Assembly (NCBI GenBank): GCA_029053015.1
Contig: JAIDHX010000008.1
Coordinates: 1 to 59,589 of the forward strand
Reading direction: 5' to 3'
Origin: Lachnospiraceae bacterium
GTDB lineage: Bacteria; Bacillota; Clostridia; Lachnospirales; Lachnospiraceae
DNA: 59,589 bases
Below the pieces are notes generated by a model. It was given only the letters and a program-made list of their open reading frames with translations, was not told where the DNA came from and did no database searches. This document shows positions 42,211 to 51,432 of the stretch, piece after piece. Made by a program: the position numbers and the translations under genes. Numbering within the stretch: the stretch's first letter is position 1; each line of letters starts with the position of its first letter.

Positions 42211-43668
42211 ATGAGAGTATTGGAAGGACTTGCCCCTGAGCGGGTATTTTACTATTTTGAAGAAATATGCGGGATACCGCATGGTTCCGGAAATGTAGAG
42301 CAAATCAGCAATTACTTGATGGATTTTGCAAAGCAGAGAGGACTTTATGCGGTACAGGATGCGTTAAAGAACGTTATCATTGTAAAACCGGCCACGCCCG
42401 GCTATGAGGAGGAGCCCGCGGTAATTCTGCAGGGACATATGGATATGGTGGCGGTGAAAAAGCCGGACTGCCCGATTGATATGGCAGTGGAAGGGCTTAG
42501 GCTGAAAGTGAATGGTGATAAAATTTATGCGGAGGGAACCAGTCTGGGCGGCGACGACGGGATTGCGGTTGCCTATGCGCTGGCGCTTTTGGAGGCGGAC
42601 AATTTATCCCACCCGAAGCTGGAGGTAGTGATTACCGTGGACGAGGAGGTCGGCATGGACGGCGCCAGAGGCATCGACTTGTCGTCTTTGACCGGCAGGA
42701 GAATGTTGAATCTGGATTCCGAGGAGGAGGGTATTTTCCTGACGAGTTGTGCAGGAGGCGCCCGCATGGAGAGCAGGCTGCCGATGTCAGTCTGTGAAAA
42801 AGAAGGGCTGGTATGCAGAATCAGTGTGGAAGGGCTGATGGGCGGACATTCCGGTGCGGAAATCCATAAGGGGCGCGGCAATGCCAACTGTCTTATGGGT
42901 CGGATTCTCAACAGCCTGGCTTCAAAGATGGCGCTTTCTATCAAATCCATGGAGGGCGGACTGGCCGACAATGCGATTCCGAGGCAGACCATCTGCGAGG
43001 TGGTATTGGAAAAGGAGCAGGAGGATACTTTTAAGGCGCTGCTTCCGGAGATAGAAGGTAAAATAAAGAAGGAGCTTGCCTCCAAGGATAAGGATTTTCA
43101 GATAACGGCAGTCTTTACCGGGGAGGAGCATACCATTTGTGCGGACGTGGAAAGCACGAAGCAGGCGGCGGCTTTTCTGACGGCGCTGCCAAACGGCGTG
43201 CAGGCGATGAGCGCGGATGTGGAAGGGCTTGTGGAGACTTCGCTGAATCTGGGCATGGTATCTTATGCTGCGGGAAGTAAGGAGCTTCGCTGTACCTTTT
43301 CCCTCAGAAGCTGCATTGAGAGTGCAAAGCAGGCGCTTGTGGAGAAGGTAGAGGCAGTCACGATGCTTGCCGGCGGAAGCTGTGATATTTCCGGGGATTA
43401 CCCGGGCTGGGCATATCGGGTTCATTCCCCGCTTCGGGATAAGATGGCGGCACTGTATGAGGAAATGTATGGGGAAAAGCCGCGTCTGGAAGCGATTCAC
43501 GCAGGTCTGGAATGTGGAATTCTCGCGGCGAAGCTGGAGGACCTTGACTGTATTTCCTTCGGCCCCAATATGGAAAATATTCATACCACGGAAGAAACCC
43601 TGTCGGTGTCCTCTGTGGCACGGGTATGGGATTATCTGGTGAGGCTTCTGGCACAGAAAAATATTTAA
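42211..43668 (+). CDS. pepD: Aminoacyl-histidine dipeptidase (M20 family)
   Basis: 485 residues from ATG 42211 (GGAGG seven bases upstream); an ATG at 42160 would add 17 atypical residues. Zinc-peptidase signatures: VILQGHMDMVA near 70 (His-Asp ligand and catalytic Asp), GTSLGGDDGIAVAYALALLE near 108 (bridging Asp) and VITVDEEVGMDGARG near 138 (catalytic Glu-Glu), with HAGLECGIL and HTTEETLSV near the end. Hydrolyses dipeptides such as carnosine-like Xaa-His and others in the cytoplasm. Single gene followed by the tRNA-Pro gene. Confidence 0.94.
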   Translation: MRVLEGLAPERVFYYFEEICGIPHGSGNVEQISNYLMDFAKQRGLYAVQDALKNVIIVKPATPGYEEEPAVILQGHMDMVAVKKPDCPIDMAVEGLRLKVNGDKIYAEGTSLGGDDGIAVAYALALLEADNLSHPKLEVVITVDEEVGMDGARGIDLSSLTGRRMLNLDSEEEGIFLTSCAGGARMESRLPMSVCEKEGLVCRISVEGLMGGHSGAEIHKGRGNANCLMGRILNSLASKMALSIKSMEGGLADNAIPRQTICEVVLEKEQEDTFKALLPEIEGKIKKELASKDKDFQITAVFTGEEHTICADVESTKQAAAFLTALPNGVQAMSADVEGLVETSLNLGMVSYAAGSKELRCTFSLRSCIESAKQALVEKVEAVTMLAGGSCDISGDYPGWAYRVHSPLRDKMAALYEEMYGEKPRLEAIHAGLECGILAAKLEDLDCISFGPNMENIHTTEETLSVSSVARVWDYLVRLLAQKNI

Positions 43669-43688
43669 ATAAAAATTGTGATAAGGAC

Positions 43689-43717
43689 TTGATTTTATTT
43701 CCGTGACACGGTATAAT
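43689..43717 (+). promoter_or_regulatory. Promoter of tRNA-Pro
   Basis: TTGATT (43689-43694), 17-base spacer, TATAAT (43712-43717), 13 bases before the mature tRNA 5' end. A CCGTG-A-CACGG dyad falls in the spacer. Confidence 0.7.
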
Positions 43718-43730
43718 AACATTCGTGTTA

Positions 43731-43805
43731 CGGGGTGTGGCTCAGTTTGGTTAGAGCGCTGTCTTAGGGAGGCAGAGGCCGCAAGTTCGAATCTTGTCAC
43801 TCCGA
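43731..43805 (+). tRNA. tRNA-Pro(AGG)
   Basis: Cloverleaf read by eye: acceptor CGGGGTG with CACTCCG (one G-T pair), D arm GCTC-AGTTTGGTTA-GAGC, anticodon arm CTGTC-TTAGGGA-GGCAG giving anticodon AGG, T arm GCAAG-TTCGAAT-CTTGT, discriminator A. No CCA is encoded. It decodes CCU and, if A34 becomes inosine, CCC. Confidence 0.88.
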
Positions 43806-43808
43806 TAG

Positions 43809-43840
43809 AAAAAGCCTGGTGAATGCCAGGCTTTTTCTTT
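43809..43840 (+). terminator. Terminator of tRNA-Pro
   Basis: AAAAAGCCTGG, loop TGAATG, CCAGGCTTTTTCTTTTT directly after the tRNA. Confidence 0.9.
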
Positions 43841-43951
43841 TTCGTGTTGCATACTGCTGAAATAAATATGAAGAAATATAAATTATGTCACAGATAATTG
43901 CACGACTGGTGATTTTGTGGTAGATTAATTTCCGAAAGGAGAGACAGAATT

Positions 43952-44758
43952 ATGCGGAAGAAATTTTTGACAGGCATTTTGCCTTTTATGTTGCTGCTAT
44001 CTGCCTGCAGCTCAGTAAAGGGAGGAGATTCACAGGTTTCCAGGCCGGAAGACCTTGTGGAAATCATTGGCGGTGCAGGCAGTGAAACGGCGCAGGATGA
44101 AAATAAAGATGGTGCTACGTCTTCTGACGTTTTGGATCATGCAGCAGAAGGAGATCAGACACAGGAGCCGGAAGCCACGGTACAGCCTGATGGCGGAACA
44201 GAAACACCGGCGCCTGCCGCAGAGGAAGAGAATCTTACCTATAAAGAAATGTATGCGCAGGCAGTTTCCGAAACGGATTCTGCGATGTTTTCGTTGATTT
44301 ATCTGGACAATGACGATATTCCGGAACTGGTGGTTTCGCGTGATGAAAGTTATTCCATTTACACAGTAAAGGACAATACCATATTCTGTATGGCGGATTC
44401 CCTGACCACTGTGTCCCTGACTTACTTTGAGCGGACGGGCATTGTGTGTGAGTTTGCACGTTGGAATGGCGGGGGTGATGAAGGCGGCTATGGACAGTAT
44501 TATTATCAGACATCGAAGGATGGGACGCTTGCAAACGACGCCACACCTATATTGAACGATACTTACAATGCTGTCTATGATGATGAGGGTAATTACACAG
44601 GCGCGGGAATTGAAAACTATTATTATATGGGACAGGAGACCGATGAGGCGTCATACAAGGAAATGCAAAGCAGTCTTGGGATTACAGAGGATGGAGAAAG
44701 ATCGTGTATGGAGAATGCGCTCGGAAAAGAAGAAATGCTTGCGGCTTTAAGCCGATAA
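43952..44758 (+). CDS. Lipoprotein of unknown function
   Basis: 268 residues. Signal MRKKFLTGILPFMLLLSACS has lipobox LSAC; cleavage before the Cys anchors it outside the membrane. An acidic, Pro/Thr-rich linker (to about residue 90) leads to a domain with ENLTYKEMYAQAV, MFSLIYLDNDDIPELVVS and WNGGGDEGGYGQYYY. The 'D-x-D-x-IPELV' type motif is common in secreted Firmicutes proteins and resembles a calcium-binding or FG-GAP-like segment, but I cannot name a family. AAAGGAGAG ribosome site. Confidence 0.8.
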   Translation: MRKKFLTGILPFMLLLSACSSVKGGDSQVSRPEDLVEIIGGAGSETAQDENKDGATSSDVLDHAAEGDQTQEPEATVQPDGGTETPAPAAEEENLTYKEMYAQAVSETDSAMFSLIYLDNDDIPELVVSRDESYSIYTVKDNTIFCMADSLTTVSLTYFERTGIVCEFARWNGGGDEGGYGQYYYQTSKDGTLANDATPILNDTYNAVYDDEGNYTGAGIENYYYMGQETDEASYKEMQSSLGITEDGERSCMENALGKEEMLAALSR

Positions 44759-44812
44759 GAGTGCTGTTTTAGGGAAAAAAAGAAGAGGGTATTGCGCGTA
44801 ACGGAAAAACAG

Positions 44813-45784
44813 TTATTTCATTATTTTTGAAGGTTTAAACAATATCTTATCCACAATGCGTCCTCGAATACTCTTGGCAAAAATGATTGGAAATATCAGC
44901 GCAGCTGCCGCCAGGCAAAGTATGCATATTATATTATTGCATTTTACGATTTCCAAATAATAAATAAATAGAAAATGCAAAATATAAATATACAGTGTAT
45001 TCTGACCAATGTATTGAAATATTTTCATTATATATCCCGGCAGCTTCTCTGCAAGACTATATATAACGTAAGTAAAACCTATCGCTCCCACAATATAACT
45101 TACTAACATAATCAAAAGCTTTACGCCTGCCCTGAAATTATCCTGCTGAGTTATCAGTCCGGTCATATAACACACTATTATAACCGCGCTCCATACCACA
45201 ATAGAAAAAATCCCTATATATTTTTTCTTTTTACCTATGCTCTTAACCCTTGTACCTATATAAAAAATAAACGTAAAGCAAGCGATTTTAGCTAACATTG
45301 ACGATATAAACGCACCTGTAATCACTGAAGCCGCCAATATTCCTCCCGCATATATTGTTTTAAGATGAAGTTTTTCAAAAAACATAGTGACACAAAACGC
45401 AAAAAAGAGTATCGGCAAAAACCATAACTTATTCATAGTGTTCCAATATGAATAGGCATAATCACTCTTTACGATATGAATCAGAGCCTTAGCATAGACA
45501 GAATATAAAATGCACCAAACCGCAAAGGGCAGCAATAAATCGAGCGCCTTATTAAAAAAAGTCTTCATACGGCTTTTCTCAGTGCCTTTTATCGAGAACA
45601 AAATTCCGCTGCATAAATAAAAAGCCGGATTATGTAATGAACTAACTGTATTTATCAAAAAATCAGAGGAAGTTTCCGCGCTGACTGCATATGCATGCAC
45701 TAACACCACTAAGATTGCCGCAATTCCTTTCGCAGCATCTATCCAATCCATTCTTTGTCGGTTCTTCGTGTCATATATTTCCAT
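44813..45784 (-). CDS. Acyltransferase family 3 membrane protein
   Basis: 323 residues, ten predicted membrane helices. The N-terminal RMDWIDAAKGIAAILVVLVH matches the acyltransferase-3 start, where the His is catalytic; HNPAFYLCSGILF near 52 and NKLWFLPILFFAF near 112 are further family segments. Such proteins O-acetylate or succinylate cell-surface sugars at the membrane. GGAGAGAC before the ATG. Noticeably AT-richer than its neighbours, which suggests later acquisition. No glycan cluster is adjacent, so the acceptor is unknown. Confidence 0.88.
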   Translation of the reverse strand: MEIYDTKNRQRMDWIDAAKGIAAILVVLVHAYAVSAETSSDFLINTVSSLHNPAFYLCSGILFSIKGTEKSRMKTFFNKALDLLLPFAVWCILYSVYAKALIHIVKSDYAYSYWNTMNKLWFLPILFFAFCVTMFFEKLHLKTIYAGGILAASVITGAFISSMLAKIACFTFIFYIGTRVKSIGKKKKYIGIFSIVVWSAVIIVCYMTGLITQQDNFRAGVKLLIMLVSYIVGAIGFTYVIYSLAEKLPGYIMKIFQYIGQNTLYIYILHFLFIYYLEIVKCNNIICILCLAAAALIFPIIFAKSIRGRIVDKILFKPSKIMK

Positions 45785-46015
45785 TACAGTCTCTCCTCTT
45801 CCCCGTCTAACAGATGTTAGTAAAGTTTAGCATGATAACCCAACCATGTCAACTGTCGGTATGGGAAGGAGAAGAGGTTTATGCAGCTGCCCGGATTTCA
45901 AAGGGGATTGAAGAAAAGCAGGGAATATGGCATAATGTAGTAGCGGATAAAGGCAGTAACAGGTTCGCTTTGATGAATGAAAATAGCAGCAGGGAAAAGA
46001 AAGCGTGATGGTAAA

Positions 46016-46441
46016 ATGCAGGGCTATAATTGTATTATGATATACAAAAAGGGCGGGAAAGAATTGCTTTTCTGCAGGCGGACAAAGGACCCGTACAAGG
46101 GGAAATACAATCTTGTGGGCGGGAAAATTGAGCGGGGCGAGGATGGTTTTCACGCGGCGTACAGGGAGCTTTATGAGGAAACGGGCATCTCAGAGGAGCA
46201 GGTGACGCTGAAACACATGATGGATTTTACTTACTACAACCAAGACTGTTATGTCGAGATTTATGTGGGCTCTCTTGAGAGCGAGGTTGTGCTGCGGGAG
46301 GAAAAACATCCGTTGGTGTTTTTGGAACTGGAAAAAGAAGATTTCTTTTCGCTGGAAAAGTTTGCGGGGGAAGGAAATATCGGACATATGATTGAACAGG
46401 TGAAGGACTATGGAGAAGGTATCGCAGAAGAAAAACAGTGA
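46016..46441 (+). CDS. NUDIX hydrolase
   Basis: 141 residues from ATG 46016; ATG 45977 would add 13 basic residues and neither has a strong ribosome site. The NUDIX box is complete: G-K-I-E-R-G-E with AAYRELYEETGI (about 32-54 from this start). CIMIYKKGGKELLFCRR and the WNxVGGK-like YNLVGGK are typical of the MutT/8-oxo-dGTP branch, so pyrophosphate hydrolysis of a nucleotide is expected. Its end overlaps the methyltransferase start by 32 bases. Confidence 0.9.
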   Translation: MQGYNCIMIYKKGGKELLFCRRTKDPYKGKYNLVGGKIERGEDGFHAAYRELYEETGISEEQVTLKHMMDFTYYNQDCYVEIYVGSLESEVVLREEKHPLVFLELEKEDFFSLEKFAGEGNIGHMIEQVKDYGEGIAEEKQ

Positions 46442-47606
46442 AGGGCAGAAGGTTTCTAACACACCTCAGTGCCCTGTTGTAAAAAAATGCGGCGGCTGCA
46501 AAGGTTTTGGGCTGTCCTACAATCAGCAGCTTCAGAAGAAAGTGAAGGTACTGGAAGAGCAGTGCGGGCAGTTTGGCAAATTCGAGCCGATTGCCGGCAT
46601 GAAGAATCCTTACCACTACAGAAACAAGGTACATGCCGTATTTGGCGAGGACAGGCGGCACAATATCATATCGGGCATTTATGAGGAGGGCACTCACAGG
46701 ATTGTGCCGGTGGATAGCTGCCTTTTAGAAGATAAGAGGGCGGATGAGATTATTGTGTCCATCCGCGGACTGCTGAAATCCTTTAAAATCCGCCCCTATC
46801 ATGAGGACACGGGGTATGGTTTGTTTCGGCATGTATTAATCAGGACGGGGTATGCCACAGGCCAGATTATGGTGGTGCTTGTGCTGGCGTCGCCGATTCT
46901 GCCGTCCAAAAATAATTTTGTAAAGGCATTATTGAAGCTGCATCCTGAAATTACCACGATTGTGCTGAATGTAAATAGTAAGGATACCAGCATGATTCTG
47001 GGAGAGAAGGAAACTGTGCTGTACGGCAAAGGATATATTGAGGATACTTTGTTGGGAAAGACGTTCCGTATTTCTTCCCGTTCCTTTTATCAGGTCAATC
47101 CAGTGCAGACGGAAAAGCTGTATCAGAAGGCGATTGCGTATGCAGACTTAAGCGGAAAGGAAACCGTGCTGGATGCGTATTGCGGGACGGGGACAATCGG
47201 TCTGATTGCAAGTGGCAGCGCGAAAGAGGTCATCGGCGTGGAACTGAATTCTGCCGCTGTAAAAGATGCCCGAATCAATGCAAAGCAGAACCGCGTATCC
47301 AATATTATGTTTTATGAGAAGGATGCGGGAGAATTTATAAGACAGATGGCGGAGCAGCAGGCGTCAGTGGACGTGGTGTTTATGGATCCGCCCCGCGCAG
47401 GCAGCACGGAGGTATTTCTGGATTCCCTTGTAACGCTGAAGCCAAAAAGAATTGTGTATGTTTCCTGCAATCCGGAGACGCTGGCGCGTGATTTGCGTTA
47501 TCTGAAACGCAAAGGCTACCGCATGGCAAAGGGGGCGGGCGTAGATATGTTTCCGTGGACTTCGAGCATAGAGGCGGTCGTGCTGCTTACCCCGCAAAAA
47601 CGTTAA
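46410..47606 (+). CDS. 23S rRNA (uracil-5-)-methyltransferase, TrmA/RumA family
   Basis: 398 residues. N-terminal Cys cluster CPVVKKCGGCKGF binds a [4Fe-4S] centre (no separate TRAM domain in front, a short version of RlmD/RlmCD). The methyltransferase part has RSFYQVNPVQTEKLY, VLDAYCGTGTIGL (SAM site), VFMDPPRAGS and the catalytic-Cys region RIVYVSCNPETLARDL. It methylates C5 of a uridine in 23S rRNA, position not determinable. Starts inside the NUDIX gene. Confidence 0.92.
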   Translation: MEKVSQKKNSEGQKVSNTPQCPVVKKCGGCKGFGLSYNQQLQKKVKVLEEQCGQFGKFEPIAGMKNPYHYRNKVHAVFGEDRRHNIISGIYEEGTHRIVPVDSCLLEDKRADEIIVSIRGLLKSFKIRPYHEDTGYGLFRHVLIRTGYATGQIMVVLVLASPILPSKNNFVKALLKLHPEITTIVLNVNSKDTSMILGEKETVLYGKGYIEDTLLGKTFRISSRSFYQVNPVQTEKLYQKAIAYADLSGKETVLDAYCGTGTIGLIASGSAKEVIGVELNSAAVKDARINAKQNRVSNIMFYEKDAGEFIRQMAEQQASVDVVFMDPPRAGSTEVFLDSLVTLKPKRIVYVSCNPETLARDLRYLKRKGYRMAKGAGVDMFPWTSSIEAVVLLTPQKR

Positions 47607-47639
47607 AGGACAAAATGCAAGGACGAAAGGCGATTGCAT

Positions 47640-49154
47640 ATGAAAATATTAAAGATAATCTGGTATTCTTTTTTAGGATTTTTATCAGTCATTATTCTAT
47701 TTATACTGTTGTGCGCTTTTAATCCGAAGCTGACAAATTCTGTGGCGGCTTTCCTGTATCCGAACAGTACAAGTGGATATACGTCAGGCGGGCAGTCATC
47801 GGGCGGACAGCCTGCAGGCGGGCAGTCTGTGAACCTTCAGCCTTCGGGCGGACAGGGCAATGCAGAAAACGCCGGTATGACGTATGAGCCGTCAGCGGAC
47901 GGGACAGGGAGCGGACTTTCTTCGGGTTATGTGCCGCCTGACCGGACAGATATTGTAATACCGGAAAATGTATCAGGCAGAAACGGGTATCAGCCGGTTC
48001 AAGAAGACAATACGCAGATTGCGGATACGGAAGCCGAGGTACTGCGGCAGCAGATTGGGACGGGAGAAACCGGGGAAGGACTGACCTTTGATTCCTTGTA
48101 CTATCCGTACTACGCCATGCTGAGTGAGAGCGGGCAGAGTCTGTACCGCCAGATATATGCCAATGCGCTTAATCTGAACGGGGTTTTTGCTCCTGCACAG
48201 GATATATCCGTGAATGAAATCCGAAATGTGTTCGCGGCGGTTTATAATGACCATCCGGAGCTTTTCTGGCTTGACACGACATATTCCTGCAAATACATAG
48301 GGAACGGACAATGTGTGGAAATTGATTTACAGTTTAACCGCACGGCACAGAATCTGGACAGCGCCAAAGCGGAATTTGAGCAAAGGGCGGCCGTGATTGT
48401 AAGCGGGGCACAGAATCTGGGAAGCGAATATGAGAAGGAAAAATATGTACATGACATGCTGCTTGCGCAGGTGGAATACAGCCTTTCGGCGGAGATGAAT
48501 CAAAGCGCGTACAGCGCGCTGGTAAACGGAAAGACGGTGTGCGCCGGCTATGCCAGAGCCTTTCAGTATCTGATGCAGCAGCTAAATGTCCCCTGTTATT
48601 ACTGCACCGGCTTTGCAGGGGAGAATCATGCATGGAATTTAATTCTGCTGAGCGACGGTTACTACAATGTGGATACGACATGGGACGACACAGGTGCAGG
48701 CGCTTATGATTATTTCAATAAAACGGACGCGGACTATGCGGATACCCATATCAGGCAGGAACTTTCGGTATATCTGCCGCCGTGTGACGGGCAGCTTTAC
48801 CGGACGCAGGAAATAGAACTGGTGGAAAACCCGGACGGCAACGGCACACTGCGCAGTCTGGCAGATGTAGGAAAAACAGAGTCCGATGTGCTTGATTCCA
48901 TTCAGGACTATTACACGGACTGCTATAATCAGATTGTGCAGAAGGGAAGCGGCACCTATGAGTTTTCCAATGTACTTGGGAATCTCGATGCGCTGCAAAG
49001 TTGGTACGAGATTTACGAGACGGGAGAGTACAGTCAGGGTTATATGGAAAATGCAGTGCTGGCAGTCGGGGCGACTGCATGGGATATGAACCTGAGGCTG
49101 GAGGAACTGCAGGGCGGCAGATATCTGATAACACATGAAATCACCATACGCTAA
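47640..49154 (+). CDS. Membrane-anchored transglutaminase-like protein
   Basis: 504 residues from ATG 47640. An N-terminal membrane helix (IIWYSFLGFLSVIILFILLC) leads to an extracellular linker with Gly/Ser/Gln repeats (SGGQSSGGQPAGGQ near 47). The transglutaminase-like domain has C301 (GKTVCAGYARAFQYL), H330 (GENHAWNLI) and Asp in NVDTTWDDTG, in the order of cysteine-protease-type transglutaminases. A C-terminal part of about 130 residues has no recognised family. It probably cleaves or cross-links surface peptides. Followed by a strong terminator. Confidence 0.88.
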   Translation: MKILKIIWYSFLGFLSVIILFILLCAFNPKLTNSVAAFLYPNSTSGYTSGGQSSGGQPAGGQSVNLQPSGGQGNAENAGMTYEPSADGTGSGLSSGYVPPDRTDIVIPENVSGRNGYQPVQEDNTQIADTEAEVLRQQIGTGETGEGLTFDSLYYPYYAMLSESGQSLYRQIYANALNLNGVFAPAQDISVNEIRNVFAAVYNDHPELFWLDTTYSCKYIGNGQCVEIDLQFNRTAQNLDSAKAEFEQRAAVIVSGAQNLGSEYEKEKYVHDMLLAQVEYSLSAEMNQSAYSALVNGKTVCAGYARAFQYLMQQLNVPCYYCTGFAGENHAWNLILLSDGYYNVDTTWDDTGAGAYDYFNKTDADYADTHIRQELSVYLPPCDGQLYRTQEIELVENPDGNGTLRSLADVGKTESDVLDSIQDYYTDCYNQIVQKGSGTYEFSNVLGNLDALQSWYEIYETGEYSQGYMENAVLAVGATAWDMNLRLEELQGGRYLITHEITIR

Positions 49155-49186
49155 GCGGATGATGCATACAGTAGATAAAGTCCGTA

Positions 49187-49215
49187 CCCGGCTCGAAAGA
49201 GCCGGGGCTTTTTTA
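49187..49215 (+). terminator. Strong terminator after the transglutaminase-like gene
   Basis: CCCGGCTC, GAAA tetraloop, GAGCCGGG, then GCTTTTTTATTT. Confidence 0.95.
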
Positions 49216-49218
49216 TTT

Positions 49219-49290
49219 CTTACAAGAGTCTTACAAAACTCTTACAAAACCGGAACAATCATTGTGAAGTTAACGAAAAAATACTATAAT
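49219..49290 (+). promoter_or_regulatory. Three 11-bp direct repeats and promoter of the lipoprotein pair
   Basis: CTTACAAGAGT, CTTACAAAACT and CTTACAAAACC stand head to tail at 49219, 49230 and 49241. TTGTGA (49262-49267), 17 bases and TATAAT (49285-49290) form the promoter ten bases later. An 11-base period of direct repeats is the usual site layout of OmpR/PhoB-type response regulators, which activate from this position. Confidence 0.75.
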
Positions 49291-49337
49291 GTGCAAAAGT
49301 AGAATCGCTAAGCGGAATGATGGAAAGGAAAACGACC

Positions 49338-51377
49338 ATGAAAAACAGGAAATGGATTTGTCTGCTTTTGTCCGCCATTATGCTGCTTGCAGGCTGCGGC
49401 GGCAAGGGCAGCGGGCAGCCAGCAGGAAACAGCAGCATGGATAGCAGTGCACAGACAGGAGAGACAACGGACGCCGCAGTGATAGAACGCATGATGTCGG
49501 ACGGAATTTATGACGTGGAACTGGAGGAGAAAAAGCTGGCGTCTCCCTTGCGGGAGGGGGAGACTTTCCTCGGAGCGCAGTATTATAACGGAGAGCGGCT
49601 CTGGTATATCGGGAATGAGGAAGGACAGGTATTCTGCTACCATGAGGAACAGGACGAGAGGGAGCTTCTTCTGGAGGAAGTGCAGCAAACCCGCCGGAGC
49701 ACATTGTGCAAGTGGCGCAGGGACGAGGAGCGCTTTTATATATTGAACAGTATTTCACTGCTGGTGCTGAATACAGCCGGGGAAAAGCTATATGAAATCA
49801 AGACGGAAGGGAGCATAAGGGATATCGCCCTGTCCAAAGAGGGCGATGTTATTTTAGTAATGAGCGATGAAAGCCGGTTTGGTTATGTGCTGCAGATTCT
49901 CAATCCGGAGACAGGTACACTGTCAGGCAATTACCCACTTTCGGAATGTTTCGGTATAGCTGAGGGAGCGGTAAAAGGTGTTCTGGTGCTGGACTTAAGC
50001 GGGGCTTATGATTTGGACGTCGAAAGCGGGGAAAAAATCTGGTACATAAGGTGGAGCGGCACTTCTTACAGCCCCAACATAAACAACAATTTTTTTTACA
50101 CCCTTAAAATGACAGAGGACGGCGGCATGGAGATGCTGCAGGGCGGATGGGAAAACCGAGAAGAATATTATGCAGTAAGCATAAGAAAGATAAATCCGGA
50201 TGAAATGGATAAAACTCCGCTGGTGTTCAGGGTGATGTACGCAAACAGTGGGTTGAAGCTGGTGGTGGCAAGGTTTAACCAGCAAAATCAGGAATACCAT
50301 GTGTTTCTGCAGGAGAGGAGCGACGACGAGTATTACGAGGACTTTGTGGCGCGCACCGATATGGAAATTGCCACGGGTAAAGGACCGGATATGTTTGAAG
50401 AAGATGTGGTATCGGATATCTATGTGCTTGTCGAAAAAGGGGCGCTGGAAAATCTGGAACCTTATTTTGCACAGAGTACAATTGACAGGAATGATTATCA
50501 TCCGGCAGCATTTCAGAATCTTGGCAGGGAAGGAGAAATTTACAGCGTCGGGTATGAAATGCGTGTAGAGACCATATATATCAGGGAAGAATTGACGGGC
50601 GGCAGCCGGGAGATCGGGCTGACAGCTCTTTTAGACAATATGGAAAGCTGTGATGAACCGATGGTTTTTAATTCCACTTATAATATGTCGTCTGGGGGAC
50701 TGCTGCGGTATTTTTTTGAAATGTCCGAAGATTTCTATGGCATGGTGGACTGGGAGCAGAAAAGCTGTGATTTCAGCGGGGAACTGTGGGAAAAAATACT
50801 GAGGGTTTCCAAAGAATACGGCGTGACGGACAGGAACAGGGAGTGGGAGGAAGCTTCTTGCTCCGTGAGCACGTTTGGGTTTTCGGGTTTTGTAAGCTAT
50901 GATGCGTATGCCATGCAGGAAGGCATGGTGATGGTCGGATATCCTACGGAAGAAGGTATGGTAAGCCGTCTGAGCACGGGCGATATTGCCATGAATGCCG
51001 ACTCCGCACACAAGGAAGGGGTATGGCAGTTTATACAATTTCTGCTGGAAGAAGAAAACCAGAAGCTTGTGCTGTCGGACAACCTTCTGCCGGTGCATGA
51101 GGAAGTGCTGTCCGACAGCGTCAATGAGGTCAGCAGCCGGCAGGATTACCATGTGATTATAAATGGCAGGAATCTGGAGGGTACCATTTCACAGGAAATA
51201 CTGGACAGATTCTGGGAATGTCTGGATAATGCGAAGCCTGCACCACATAGGACAGAGCAGATTCTTGCCATTATACAGGAGGAAGCGGAGCTTTATTTTA
51301 CGGGAGATAAAAGCATAGAAGAAATCAGTGATATCATCGAAAACCGGGTGCGGCTTTACCTTGCGGAGATGGAATAG
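49338..51377 (+). CDS. Lipoprotein with propeller-like and solute-binding-like domains (copy 1)
   Basis: 679 residues from ATG 49338 (AAAGGA upstream; ATG 49317 also possible). Signal MKNRKWICLLLSAIMLLAGC ends in lipobox LAGC. Residues about 60-290 show repeated short strands with W/Y and turns (GAQYYNGERLWYIGNEEGQV, VLDLSGAYDLDVESGEKIWY), like a partial beta-propeller. From about 305 a solute-binding-protein-like domain begins (VARFNQQNQEYHVFL, MEIATGKGPDMFEED, YVLVEKGALENLEPYF) of ABC family 1. No permease or ATPase is adjacent, so a sensor or surface-binding role is as likely as transport. Strongly similar to the next gene. Confidence 0.8.
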   Translation: MKNRKWICLLLSAIMLLAGCGGKGSGQPAGNSSMDSSAQTGETTDAAVIERMMSDGIYDVELEEKKLASPLREGETFLGAQYYNGERLWYIGNEEGQVFCYHEEQDERELLLEEVQQTRRSTLCKWRRDEERFYILNSISLLVLNTAGEKLYEIKTEGSIRDIALSKEGDVILVMSDESRFGYVLQILNPETGTLSGNYPLSECFGIAEGAVKGVLVLDLSGAYDLDVESGEKIWYIRWSGTSYSPNINNNFFYTLKMTEDGGMEMLQGGWENREEYYAVSIRKINPDEMDKTPLVFRVMYANSGLKLVVARFNQQNQEYHVFLQERSDDEYYEDFVARTDMEIATGKGPDMFEEDVVSDIYVLVEKGALENLEPYFAQSTIDRNDYHPAAFQNLGREGEIYSVGYEMRVETIYIREELTGGSREIGLTALLDNMESCDEPMVFNSTYNMSSGGLLRYFFEMSEDFYGMVDWEQKSCDFSGELWEKILRVSKEYGVTDRNREWEEASCSVSTFGFSGFVSYDAYAMQEGMVMVGYPTEEGMVSRLSTGDIAMNADSAHKEGVWQFIQFLLEEENQKLVLSDNLLPVHEEVLSDSVNEVSSRQDYHVIINGRNLEGTISQEILDRFWECLDNAKPAPHRTEQILAIIQEEAELYFTGDKSIEEISDIIENRVRLYLAEME

Positions 51378-51432
51378 CTGACGAAAGGGTAAAGGCAATG
51401 AAGAAAATAAAAAAGCGCAAGGAGGACTGATT

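Noticed and set aside
42922..43800. 292-codon minus-strand frame over pepD running into tRNA-Pro
   Set aside because: It crosses a tRNA gene and is antisense to a complete peptidase gene.
45814..46008. 64-codon frame before the NUDIX gene
   Set aside because: No ribosome site, no recognisable motif and partial overlap with the NUDIX leader; probably chance.
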